DNA of 35,393 bases, from contig JAAWEA010000022.1 in assembly GCA_022794055.1 (NCBI GenBank), positions 1 to 35,393 on the forward strand. Reading direction: 5' to 3'. A program made the position numbers and the translations under genes. Below are positions 1 through 7,699 of this stretch, one piece after another. How positions within the stretch are numbered: position 1 is the stretch's first letter; each line of letters begins with the position of its first letter. Origin of the DNA: Clostridia bacterium. GTDB lineage: Bacteria > Bacillota > Clostridia > TANB77 > CAG-508. Under the pieces are notes generated by a model. The model worked only from the letters and a program-made list of their open reading frames with translations, was not told the DNA's origin and did not search any database.

Positions 1-10
1 CCTCTCATTT

Positions 11-119
11 ATAATATTTTAAGCCGTCAAACTTAAAAATATTATATCATGTTGGGGTGGCATTTTTGTTACTCTGTGCAAAACTAAAAGTTTTCCGACA
101 CCCCCAGCATAGCTGGGGG
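11..119. repeat. Hairpins upstream of the hyd terminator, possible IS200/IS605-type end
   Basis: Bases 101-119 form an 8-bp perfect G+C-rich stem (CCCCCAGC/GCTGGGGG) around a 3-base ATA loop. This stands out sharply in such A+T-rich DNA. Bases 11-23 and 32-45 form a second, A+T-only inverted repeat. Compact subterminal hairpins of the first kind are typical of IS200/IS605 element ends and of REP-like sequences. No transposase is visible, so this may be an element end lying at the window edge or a remnant. No gene is seen in 1-189. Confidence 0.35.
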
Positions 120-138
120 ATTACTCTAAAGTTATTTA

Positions 139-169
139 AAAAGACCCTTATTTTCAAGGGTCTTTTTTT
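139..169. terminator. Bidirectional intrinsic terminator downstream of hydA
   Basis: The stem AAGACCCTT/AAGGGTCTT has a short A+T loop and is followed by T8 on the plus strand. On the minus strand the same stem is followed by five T. It lies about 20 bases past the hydA stop and would end the hyd operon transcript. It can also stop plus-strand transcription coming from the left. Confidence 0.8.
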
Positions 170-189
170 CTCTAAAATAAGATAGATTA

Positions 190-1941
190 CTAAAATGTCC
201 CACTGGTACACGTCCCTATTGGAACATGTAATAATTTTTCTGCTCTATAGCTTCCAGGACTTTCCAAAAATTCTTCATAGACTTTTAATGCAACAGGATT
301 TTGATGTGATTTTCTAATAGTAGATTTTTCGTCAATTGTATAAAGTGCATCTGCTCTTAATTTTTTTACATTTACTTCTGATTGTATTGTAGAATTTTTT
401 ATTGGCTGACCTCCTCCTACAACACATCCACCTGGACAAGCCATAATCTCAACAAATTGATAATCTGCTTTTCCTAATTTTATTTCTTCCATTATTTTTC
501 TTGCATTTCCAAGTCCACTTGCAACTACTACTTTTATTTCTTTTCCATCAATATTAACAGTTGCTTTTTTTATACCTTCTTCTCCTCTAATTTGCTTAAA
601 ATCAATTTCTTGTAAATCTTTACCAGTTAAAGTATCTTGAGCTGTTCTAAGTGCTGCTTCCATCACTCCTCCAGTTGCTCCAAAAATTGCACTTGCTCCT
701 GTTGATTCTCCTAATGGATTATCAAATTCATTATCTTCTAATTTATCTAAACGAATATTAGCTAATTTAATCATTTTTGCAAGTTCACGAGTAGTTATTG
801 CATTGTCAACATCAAACAATTTATTATCTGCCATTTTAGGACGTTCTCTCTCATATTTTTTTGCAATACATGGCATTACTGAAACAACATATATTTTTTC
901 TGGATTTATGCCCTCTTTTTTTGCATAATACGATTTTATTAAACTTCCTAACATTTGGTGTGGTGATTTACAAGTTGATAAATGATTTACAAGTTCAGGA
1001 TAATGTATTTCTAAAAATCTTACCCAACCTGGACAACAAGATGTAATCATTGGCATACTATCATTTTCTTTTAATCTTTCTATAAATTCATTTGCCTCTT
1101 CTATAATTGTAAAATCTGCACCTGTATTAGTGTCAAATACTTTATCAAATCCTAATCTTTTTAATGCTGTAACCATTTTGCCTGTTACATTAGTACCAAT
1201 TGGCATATCAAATTCTTCTCCTAATGCCACTCTAACAGCAGGTGCTGTTTGTACTACAACGAATGTTTCTGGGTCTTTTAATTTTTCCCATATCTCATCT
1301 GTTGTTTGTTTTTCATGTAAAGCTGCTGTGGGACAAGCTTGAATACATTGACCACAATATGTACAATTACTATCCTTTAAACTTTGATTATAAGATGTTG
1401 ATACAGATGAGTCAAATCCTCTTTCTAAGCAATCTATTGCTCCTACTTTTTGTACATTTTTACATACTGCAACACATCTACGACATAAAATACATTTACT
1501 AAAATCTCTTACAATCGAAGGTGATAAATCATCAATTTCATTACTTGTTTTTTCTCCTTCGTACTCTATTTCTTGTATTCCAAATTTAACAGCTAATTCT
1601 TGTAATTCACATTTTCCCATTCTAGAACATGTTAAGCAATTTTTATTATGGTTTGATATTATTAAGTCTAACATTACTTTACGTGCTTCTAAAATTTCTG
1701 GTGTGTTTGTTTTAACTACCATGCCATCTTCTACTTTTTGAATACATGAAGTTGCAAATCCTCTTCTACCTTCAACTTCTACAATGCACATTCTACAATC
1801 ACCAATTTCATTTATGTCTTTTAAAAAGCATAAAGTTGGTATTTCTATTCCAACCTGTTTTGCAGCTTGCAATATAGTTGTTCCTTTAGGTATTGATACT
1901 TTTTGATTATCTATAGTTATATTTACTAATTCTTCTTTCAT
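190..1941 (-). CDS. hydA: NADH-dependent [FeFe]-hydrogenase, catalytic subunit HydA
   Basis: Catalytic subunit of the cytoplasmic HydABC complex, which makes or consumes H2 with NAD(H), usually by electron bifurcation with ferredoxin. Domains in order: [2Fe-2S] domain (C38, C49, C52, C66); His-Cys3 [4Fe-4S] site (H98, C102, C105, C111); two [4Fe-4S] motifs (C150-C160 and C193-C203); H-cluster domain with TSCCPGW at 300-306, MPCIAKKYE at 356-364 and ACPGGCVVGGGQP at 501-513. The ligands C303, C358, C502 and C506 are all present. The ATG at 1941 is chosen because GAGGAGG sits just upstream. A longer open frame reaches 2073 but runs through a dispersed repeat and has no homologous N terminus. 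The last 12 residues and the stop come from another copy of that repeat (192-226), replacing the usual C-terminal tail. It is the last gene of the operon hydC-hydB-pepC-hydA. Confidence 0.95.
   Translation of the reverse strand: MKEELVNITIDNQKVSIPKGTTILQAAKQVGIEIPTLCFLKDINEIGDCRMCIVEVEGRRGFATSCIQKVEDGMVVKTNTPEILEARKVMLDLIISNHNKNCLTCSRMGKCELQELAVKFGIQEIEYEGEKTSNEIDDLSPSIVRDFSKCILCRRCVAVCKNVQKVGAIDCLERGFDSSVSTSYNQSLKDSNCTYCGQCIQACPTAALHEKQTTDEIWEKLKDPETFVVVQTAPAVRVALGEEFDMPIGTNVTGKMVTALKRLGFDKVFDTNTGADFTIIEEANEFIERLKENDSMPMITSCCPGWVRFLEIHYPELVNHLSTCKSPHQMLGSLIKSYYAKKEGINPEKIYVVSVMPCIAKKYERERPKMADNKLFDVDNAITTRELAKMIKLANIRLDKLEDNEFDNPLGESTGASAIFGATGGVMEAALRTAQDTLTGKDLQEIDFKQIRGEEGIKKATVNIDGKEIKVVVASGLGNARKIMEEIKLGKADYQFVEIMACPGGCVVGGGQPIKNSTIQSEVNVKKLRADALYTIDEKSTIRKSHQNPVALKVYEEFLESPGSYRAEKLLHVPIGTCTSGTF
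192..226 (+). repeat. Dispersed 31-35 bp repeat, copy A (in the hydA 3' end)
   Basis: The core AATGTCCCACTGGTACACGT continues into CCCTATTGGAACA. It closely matches 28905-28943 and, more loosely, 1955-2022 read on the minus strand. The ends are inverted repeats (TGTCCCA against TGGAACA, degenerate here). Read on the minus strand it encodes the final residues of HydA and its stop codon. Confidence 0.75.
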
Positions 1942-1954
1942 TTTTCCTCCTCTT

Positions 1955-2022
1955 TGTCCCAATAGGGACATTTTTGTTTGAGACAATGCCATATTGGAAA
2001 TGTGTACCTGTGGGACATTTTC
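1955..2022 (-). repeat. Dispersed repeat, copy B, between pepC-like gene and hydA
   Basis: The minus strand of 2001-2022 reads AAAATGTCCCACAGGTACAC, identical to copy C over this part. It then diverges (ATTTCCAATATGGCA). A short hairpin, TGTCCC-AATA-GGGACA, lies at 1955-1970, just upstream of the hydA ribosome binding site. The copy looks expanded or composite compared with A and C. It could fold in the mRNA and influence hydA translation or RNA processing (inference). Confidence 0.6.
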
Positions 2023-2093
2023 CCATAAATTGGTACTTGAACAAAATGGCCTATAAATTATGTAAAAGGTCAAAAATTTTAATAATAACTCTT

Positions 2094-3399
2094 TTATTTA
2101 TTTTCCATTATTGCCTTTTTGTTATATAATTCTAATTGCTTTTCTGATAGGTATTTTTTATCAATAATACAAGTAAAAACATAATCTGTAAAATAATTAT
2201 CATTCATTATCCAATAGCCATTTATTCTTGCTTCACTTCCATAACTATCTTCTACTTTCCATCTTTTAGGTTTTTCATCCTCTATATATACACCTGTAAT
2301 TGTCATATAATGATGCAAAATTATATCTTCGATAGTTAAACCTTCTTCTTTAGTTAATTTTTTATATTTAACTAATTTTTCATAATCATACAATCTTGTA
2401 TCTAAAATGCCATTTTTGAAATTTGAAAATTTTTTAATAGTTAAACCTATTATTACTGGAATATTATCTTTTAATTGTTTTATAGCAAGTTCTTTTAATT
2501 CGTTTGATGATATATGTAAAAATTCAACAGTGCTATTTTCTACTAAATTTGAATTATTATTTTTTATTTTTTCACCATAACTTCTACCAAACATTGGTAC
2601 ATTTGATATAAAAACAAAATCTTCTATATTCATGCTTAAATGTTTTTCAGTAAATTTTAAAGGTGTCATATCTTTTAGTTCAATAGTATTTCCATTATTA
2701 TCTATATAAGTATAATCAAATTTTCTACTTGGTTCTCCATATACTTTTGATAAAAATTCATAATCTTCTTGTAACATATTCTTTTTTATATTTCTTAATT
2801 TGTTTATATCCATATTTTGTTTTTTTAATTTTATCAATTTAAAAATATTACTTTTTACAGTTTCAGAAAACAAATTTGTTACTTGAACACTGTTTTCTCC
2901 TTCTATTGTCGTTTTCATAACTTCTAGTGGCACTAATCCGATATTTTTTAACTATATTAACAAACATTTTCCAATGTCCAACTTCTTCAATTATATTTTT
3001 CAATCTCTCTTTTTTAAATATTTTTGTAATATCTGTTGTCTTGGAAGTGATAACCTTTTCGTAAGCAAAATTTGCCTTTTCTAATCTATGGAAAAAGATA
3101 ATATAATTATCAGATAATTCAAAATTCATAATATCCATATTAAGATTTTCTGCCATATTACGTTTTATCATGTTAAATCCAGAAAATGCCCAACATCTTA
3201 AACTTTCTTTTTGGTTATATCTTTTAGTTTCTGAAAGTTCAATATTAAAATTTCCTTGATTTTCTTCAATAATCTTTTTATTTAAACAAGCTTTTATTAA
3301 ACCATTTTCTTTAATTTTATTTTCTATTTCTTTATTTTGTATATTTGAATTATATTTTTTTGAAAATTCTTTTATGTCTTCTAATTTTATACTAACCAT
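2094..3399 (-). pseudogene. PepC/bleomycin-hydrolase-like C1 peptidase, interrupted by a +1 frameshift
   Basis: Two open frames (2863-3399 and 2094-2933) together match an aminopeptidase C / bleomycin hydrolase of normal length (about 435 residues). The first half carries the papain-fold site NQKESLRCWAF, with oxyanion Gln and nucleophile Cys, and the family-typical ELSDNYIIFFHRLEKANF. The second half has HHYMTITGV (catalytic His) and VEDSYG. The frames join exactly at 2940: ...VKKY in frame one continues as GLVPLEVMK in the next frame if one C of TATCGGA is skipped. The family has VENSWG, so the catalytic Asn is Asp here, and the Gly before RCW is Leu. It starts 13 bases after hydB with its own AGAGGT site, so it belongs to the hyd operon. 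It is either a decaying gene or is read by +1 frameshifting. Confidence 0.8.
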
Positions 3400-3412
3400 A
3401 TACTTAAACCTC

Positions 3413-5269
3413 TTATTTAATTGCTTTAAATGGACATTTTGTCAAACAAGTACCACATTTAATACATTTTTCTTGATTTATAACTCTTACATCTCTTCCT
3501 TCTCCCTCAATTGCATTAACTGGACAATTCTTCTGACACAAGCTACATCCCTTACATAAATTAACATCTATCTCAATTTGAGTTAAATCTTTACATTCTT
3601 TTGCTCTACATTTTTTATAAGAAACATGTTCTTTATATTCATCTTTAAAATATTTCAAAGTACTAAGTACTGGATTTGGTGCACTTTGCCCAAGTCCACA
3701 TACACTTGATTTTTGAACATTTAAAGCCAATTTTTCTAAAAGGTTGATATCTTTATCTGTTCCATTTCCTTCACATATTTTTGTTAAAATTTCGTGCATT
3801 CTTTTTGTTCCAATTCTACAAGGTGTACATTTCCCACAACTTTCTGATACAGTAAAATCTAAATAAAATTTAGCTAAACTTACCATACATTTTGTATCAT
3901 CCATAACAATTAGTCCACCTGAGCCCATCATTGAACCAATCTCTTTTAATGATTCATAGTCTATTGGTGTATCTAAGTGCTCTTTTGGAATACATCCTCC
4001 TGAAGGTCCACCAGTCTGAGCAGCCTTAAACTCTCTATTATTTGGTATTCCTCCACCAATATCATAAACGATTTCTCTTAAAGTTGTTCCCATTGGTACT
4101 TCTACTAATCCTGTATTATTTACATTTCCACCTAATGCAAATACTTTTGTTCCTTTTGACTTTTCAGTTCCTATTTGATTAAACCATTCTGCTCCATTTA
4201 AAATAATTTTTGTTATATTTGCATAAGTTTCAACATTATTTATTAGTGTTGGTTTACCCCATAAACCGCTTTGTGCTGGGAATGGTGGTTTTACTCTTGG
4301 ATGTCCTCTTCTTCCTTCAATTGATTCTAATAGTGCTGTTTCTTCACCACAAACAAAAGCTCCAGCTCCTAATCTAATTTCAATGTCAAAATCAAAGTCA
4401 AATCCTAAAATATTTTTTCCTAATAATCCATATTCTTTAGCTTGATTGATAGCTATTTGAAATCTTTTTACTGCAATTGGATATTCTGCTCTTACATATA
4501 TGTATCCTTTGTTTGCTCCTATACTATATCCTGCAATCATCATTGCTTCAATAACACAGTGAGGGTCTCCTTCTAAAATACTTCTATCCATAAAAGCTCC
4601 TGGATCTCCTTCATCTGCATTACATACTACATATTTTTGATCTACTTCAACATTTTTTGTTAATTCCCATTTTAATCCTGTTAAAAAGCCTGCCCCACCA
4701 CGTCCACGTAATCCTGATTTTTTAATTGTTTCTATAACTTGTTCTTGATTCATTTCTTTTAACACTTTTTCTAATGCTAAATATCCATCAAATGCTATGT
4801 ACTCATCAATATCTTCTGGATTTATTACACCACAATTTTTTAGTGCAATTCTTTCTTGTTTTTTGTAAAAATTTAATTCATCTAAACTTTTTACTTTTGT
4901 TCCATCAATATCTTTACATAATAGTCTTTGAACTTCTTTTCCTTCTATTATATGTGTTTGTATAATTTCTTCACAATCTTCTGGTGTACAATTAGCATAA
5001 AATGTGTCCTCTGGACGAACAATGACAATTGGTCCTTTTGCACATAGTCCAAAACATCCTGTTTTTATTACTCTTACATTTTCTATCTGCTTTTCTTTTA
5101 TTATTTTTTTGAAATTTTCTAATATTTCTATTGATTTTGAAGAAGTACATCCTGTACCATGACAAACTAAAATGTGTTTTTCTCTTGTTTTTAAATCTGT
5201 ATTTACTCTTATGTCTAGCTCTTTTCTTTTTTCCTCTCTTATTTTATGAATTTCTTGTAAATTCTTCAT
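3413..5269 (-). CDS. hydB: NADH-dependent [FeFe]-hydrogenase, flavin/NADH subunit HydB
   Basis: NuoF-like subunit that binds FMN and NAD(H) and passes electrons between NADH and HydA. Order of parts in 618 residues: thioredoxin-like [2Fe-2S] domain (C36, C41, C72, C76); NADH/FMN Rossmann-like region with GLRGRGGAGF at 186-195; [4Fe-4S] site ESCGKCTPCRIGTKRM with C478, C481, C484 and C524; C-terminal pair of ferredoxin clusters (C572-C582 and C602-C612). The fused N-terminal [2Fe-2S] domain and C-terminal ferredoxin distinguish HydB of multimeric hydrogenases from plain NuoF. The start has GGGAG upstream and lies 13 bases after hydC. No missing ligand is seen. Confidence 0.95.
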   Translation of the reverse strand: MKNLQEIHKIREEKRKELDIRVNTDLKTREKHILVCHGTGCTSSKSIEILENFKKIIKEKQIENVRVIKTGCFGLCAKGPIVIVRPEDTFYANCTPEDCEEIIQTHIIEGKEVQRLLCKDIDGTKVKSLDELNFYKKQERIALKNCGVINPEDIDEYIAFDGYLALEKVLKEMNQEQVIETIKKSGLRGRGGAGFLTGLKWELTKNVEVDQKYVVCNADEGDPGAFMDRSILEGDPHCVIEAMMIAGYSIGANKGYIYVRAEYPIAVKRFQIAINQAKEYGLLGKNILGFDFDFDIEIRLGAGAFVCGEETALLESIEGRRGHPRVKPPFPAQSGLWGKPTLINNVETYANITKIILNGAEWFNQIGTEKSKGTKVFALGGNVNNTGLVEVPMGTTLREIVYDIGGGIPNNREFKAAQTGGPSGGCIPKEHLDTPIDYESLKEIGSMMGSGGLIVMDDTKCMVSLAKFYLDFTVSESCGKCTPCRIGTKRMHEILTKICEGNGTDKDINLLEKLALNVQKSSVCGLGQSAPNPVLSTLKYFKDEYKEHVSYKKCRAKECKDLTQIEIDVNLCKGCSLCQKNCPVNAIEGEGRDVRVINQEKCIKCGTCLTKCPFKAIK

Positions 5270-5282
5270 AAGCTTCTCCCTT

Positions 5283-5774
5283 CTATTTATTTTCTAATAA
5301 TTTGTCTAATACTTCATCTAATTTTTTTACAGTTGCTTTTCCGTATACTTCTCCATTTACTGTAAATACTGGTGCTAATCCACATGCTCCAACACATCTT
5401 GTTGTGTCTATTGAAAACATTCCGTCTTGTGTTGTTTGACCTGATGTGATTTTTAGCCTTTCTTCTAGTCTATCTAGTATTTTTTGTGAGCCTTTTACAT
5501 AACATGCTGTTCCTAAACAAATTGAAATGGTATATTTTCCTTTTGGTTCTAGTGTAAATCTTGAATAAAATGTGATGACTCCATAAATTTCTGCCATTGG
5601 TATTTTTAAAAATTCTGAAATTTTGATTTGTGATTCTTTTGGTATGTATCCAAATTGCTCTTGAACTTCATTTAGTATTTGAATTAAGTTGTCTTTTACT
5701 GGTAAATATTCTTGAAATATTTTTTCCATAAATTGGTTTATTTTTTCTATATTGCAAGTTTTTTTTGTATCCAT
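5283..5774 (-). CDS. hydC: NADH-dependent [FeFe]-hydrogenase subunit HydC (NuoE-like)
   Basis: 163-residue NuoE-type thioredoxin-like [2Fe-2S] subunit of the HydABC complex. The four ligands are visible as CLGTAC (C86, C91) and CVGAC (C127, C131). The N-terminal helical part with FGYIP is typical of the family. It is the first gene of the operon. The start has AAGGAGGT a few bases upstream and a well-formed sigma-A-type promoter further up. Length and motifs are standard. Confidence 0.94.
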   Translation of the reverse strand: MDTKKTCNIEKINQFMEKIFQEYLPVKDNLIQILNEVQEQFGYIPKESQIKISEFLKIPMAEIYGVITFYSRFTLEPKGKYTISICLGTACYVKGSQKILDRLEERLKITSGQTTQDGMFSIDTTRCVGACGLAPVFTVNGEVYGKATVKKLDEVLDKLLENK

Positions 5775-5815
5775 TTGTTACCTCCTTGTTACATTATATT
5801 TTTGTAACTGTTTGA

Positions 5816-5844
5816 ATTATATCAAATGTTATTTTTTTGTACAA
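5816..5844 (-). promoter_or_regulatory. Promoter of the hydCB-pepC-hydA operon
   Basis: On the minus strand, TTGTAC (5844-5839), a 17-base spacer and TATAAT (5821-5816) match a vegetative promoter. The leader is about 35 bases. A loose inverted repeat GTTAC-N11-GTAAC (5788-5808) lies in the leader. It is only weakly like a Rex (NADH-sensing) site, so I do not call an operator. Confidence 0.7.
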
Positions 5845-6031
5845 TGTTTTTTTGTTTTTATTTGATATTTTTTGTCGTTTGTTTTTTGTAGTTTAGTTAT
5901 TGAGTATATTTACATTAAAATTTCACTTTTATTCTTTATACTAACAAAATCTGAAAAATTAGTAGACTATATATTTTTTTTATGCTATTATATATAATAT
6001 AAATCAAAAGAAAAATTTTAGGAGGTCAGTA

Positions 6032-6382
6032 ATGAGTAATATAATTAAAAAAATATTGATATCTTTTTCATTATTTGTATTTATTTTAGCAAATGTAAAT
6101 TATATTAAAGCTGTTGATTTAAATTCTTCAAGAAGTTCCTCTAATAATAGTAACAATAGTAGTAATAATACAAATATAAATGAAGATGAAAATAATGATG
6201 AAACTGAGAATGAAAATCAAAAAAATGTTACAAGGTCAACTTCAACAGATTCTTCTGCAAAAATCACTTCTAGTTCAAATTCAGATTTAGAATTGTCTAA
6301 TATTTTAAACATATTATTAATTGTTGTAGGTATTGTTTTAATATTATTAGCTATTGCAATTTTAATTAAATTAAAGAATTAA
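6032..6382 (+). CDS. Small secreted, membrane-anchored Ser/Asn-rich protein
   Basis: Not recognised as a named family. Its 116 residues comprise an N-terminal signal peptide (about 1-27, lysines then a hydrophobic stretch ending KAV), a low-complexity Ser/Asn/Glu-rich extracellular stretch (about 30-90) and a C-terminal membrane helix (about 93-113) ending in KLKN. Predicted orientation is outside with a membrane tail. The AGGAGGT site before the ATG is strong. TGC-TATTAT at 5983-5991 could be an extended -10 element. It is followed by its own terminator, so it is probably a single-gene transcript. The next gene has the same architecture, suggesting a related envelope role (inference). Confidence 0.75.
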   Translation: MSNIIKKILISFSLFVFILANVNYIKAVDLNSSRSSSNNSNNSSNNTNINEDENNDETENENQKNVTRSTSTDSSAKITSSSNSDLELSNILNILLIVVGIVLILLAIAILIKLKN

Positions 6383-6388
6383 CTTATG

Positions 6389-6427
6389 GCTAAAATTTCT
6401 ATTTTAGAAAATTTTAGCTTTTTTTTT
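6389..6427 (+). terminator. Intrinsic terminator of the 6032-6382 gene
   Basis: GCTAAAATTTCT pairs with AGAAAATTTTAGC and is followed directly by nine T. It begins six bases past the stop codon. Confidence 0.85.
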
Positions 6428-6560
6428 GTCAAAAAAAAATTAAAAAAATTTAATCTTGATAAGTAATGTTTAATGATAAAAACATCAAAAGCTTACTTAA
6501 AACAGAACTGTCTTATTTGGGACATTTTGCAAGTATATTTTTCCAAAATTTTTAAATAAT

Positions 6561-6593
6561 AATAATAGATTTACAAAAAATCTATTATTTTTT
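6561..6593 (+). terminator. Terminator-like hairpin directly before the 6609 gene's ribosome binding site
   Basis: AATAATAGATT (6561-6571) pairs perfectly with AATCTATTATT (6579-6589) and is followed by T residues. It ends only about three bases before AAGGAGG. The interval 6428-6560 contains no gene. Either the downstream gene is controlled by attenuation in its leader, or the hairpin protects the 5' end of the mRNA (inference). Confidence 0.55.
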
Positions 6594-6608
6594 AAGGAGG
6601 AAAAATAA

Positions 6609-7070
6609 ATGAACAAAAAATTTTTTGTTTTTTTCGGTATTATTTTATGTATTATTTTTTCTTTTACATTTTGTTTTGCTGAAAACAATGGTGGAATCCA
6701 AAAAGCTACAAATGATGTTAAAAACTTCGTAGGTGGTGTTGAAGATACTGTTGAGAATGCTTCTAAAGATGTTTCTAATGCTTCTAAGGATGCTACAGGC
6801 TCTATAGAAAATGGATTAGAGAATGATATGAATAATAGAAATGATACTGCTGGATATACAGCAAGTGGAAGTGATACTGATGGTGGACAATATACAGCAT
6901 CAAGAGTTGGAACAGATGATTCAACCTTAATGGGAATGACTTCTACTGCCTGGACTTGGCTTATAATAGGAATTGCTGCCATCGCTATAATTGCAGTAGT
7001 TTGGTATTATTCTATGCAATTCACAAATTCTTCTAATCACCATAATGATGATGATAACAGATTAGATTAA
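6609..7070 (+). CDS. Secreted, membrane-anchored protein with amphipathic repeats
   Basis: No named family recognised. The 153 residues begin with a signal peptide (about 1-25, ending CFAE). Next comes a region of short imperfect amphipathic repeats built on [20 protein letters not shown] (about 45-75), resembling apolipoprotein/LEA-like helices. A Gly/Thr/Ser-rich linker, one membrane helix (about 115-137) and a short His/Asp-rich tail follow. Topology and size resemble the gene at 6032-6382. The start has AAGGAGG seven bases upstream, after a terminator-like hairpin. The downstream smpB follows closely and may be cotranscribed. Confidence 0.75.
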   Translation: MNKKFFVFFGIILCIIFSFTFCFAENNGGIQKATNDVKNFVGGVEDTVENASKDVSNASKDATGSIENGLENDMNNRNDTAGYTASGSDTDGGQYTASRVGTDDSTLMGMTSTAWTWLIIGIAAIAIIAVVWYYSMQFTNSSNHHNDDDNRLD

Positions 7071-7135
7071 TATTGCAGTTATGGATTTTTCGTGCTATAC
7101 TATCAATACTTATAAAAATGAAAGGTAATATTTAT

Positions 7136-7591
7136 ATGGAAACAAAATTAATTGCGAAAAATCCTACTGCTTTTCATAATTATACTATTGAAGATAAATT
7201 TGAAGTAGGTATTGTACTTTCAGGTACAGAAATAAAATCCATTCGAAATGGTAAAGCAAATATGAAAGATAGTTATGCCATTATTAAAAATGGTGAAGTA
7301 TACATAGTAGGTATGCATATTAGTCCTTATGAGCATGGAAATATTTTTAATAAAAATCCATTAAGAGATAGAAAATTACTTTTGAATAAGCGTGAGATAA
7401 ATAAATTAATTGGACTTACTAAACAAAAAGGTTATAGTCTAGTACCTATCAATATGTATTTTAAAGGTTGTTTTGTTAAATTGGAATTAGGTATTGGAAA
7501 AGGGAAGAAATTATACGATAAACGTGAAGATATTGCTAAAAAAGATGCTGAAAGAAGAATTAGAAAACAAATGTCTATAAAAAACAGCTAA
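7136..7591 (+). CDS. smpB: SsrA-binding protein SmpB
   Basis: Partner of tmRNA in rescuing stalled ribosomes; cytoplasmic. Its 151 residues match the family, with [20 protein letters not shown] at the start, the [19 protein letters not shown] core, HISPYEHGN, and the basic C-terminal tail [10 protein letters not shown] that reaches into the ribosome. The ATG at 7136 is preferred over the upstream ATG at 7118 because AAAGG lies at normal distance and the family N terminus fits. tmRNA is often adjacent in Firmicutes but is not seen here. The stop codon overlaps the first two bases of the 105-bp palindrome. Confidence 0.95.
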   Translation: METKLIAKNPTAFHNYTIEDKFEVGIVLSGTEIKSIRNGKANMKDSYAIIKNGEVYIVGMHISPYEHGNIFNKNPLRDRKLLLNKREINKLIGLTKQKGYSLVPINMYFKGCFVKLELGIGKGKKLYDKREDIAKKDAERRIRKQMSIKNS

Positions 7592-7694
7592 AATAGAAAT
7601 TGAAAGGGAAAAAGGGTCCAGGACAAAAAATCCCTCTTAATAATTAAGAGGGATTTTTTGTCCTGGACCCTTTTTCCCTTTCAATTTCTATTTT
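7590..7694. repeat. Perfect 105-bp palindrome acting as shared terminator of smpB and fba
   Basis: Arms of 51 bases (7590-7640 and 7644-7694) are exact reverse complements around a 3-base TAA loop. The inner core contains GGTCCAGGACAAAAAATCCC and its complement, which recurs at 24896-24930. The outer 16 bases (AAAATAGAAATTGAAA and complement) do not recur there. It fills almost all of the gap between the convergent genes smpB and fba and would terminate both. Confidence 0.95.
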
Positions 7695-7699
7695 CATTT

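Noticed and set aside
1942..2073. 44-codon N-terminal extension of HydA
   Set aside because: It runs through the dispersed repeat, has no binding site, and HydA homologues begin at the MKEELV-like start with GAGGAGG before it.
5788..5808. Rex-type redox operator in the hyd leader
   Set aside because: GTTAC-N11-GTAAC has too wide a spacer and lacks the TTGTTAA/TTAACAA consensus.
6511..6535. Possible fourth copy of the AATGTCCC repeat
   Set aside because: Only about 11 bases (AAAATGTCCCA on the minus strand) match; the GGTACAC core is absent.
6497..6982. Minus-strand open frame of 161 codons opposite the 6609 gene
   Set aside because: It mirrors a plus-strand gene that has signal peptide, binding site and membrane helix; the minus-strand product has no coherent family features.
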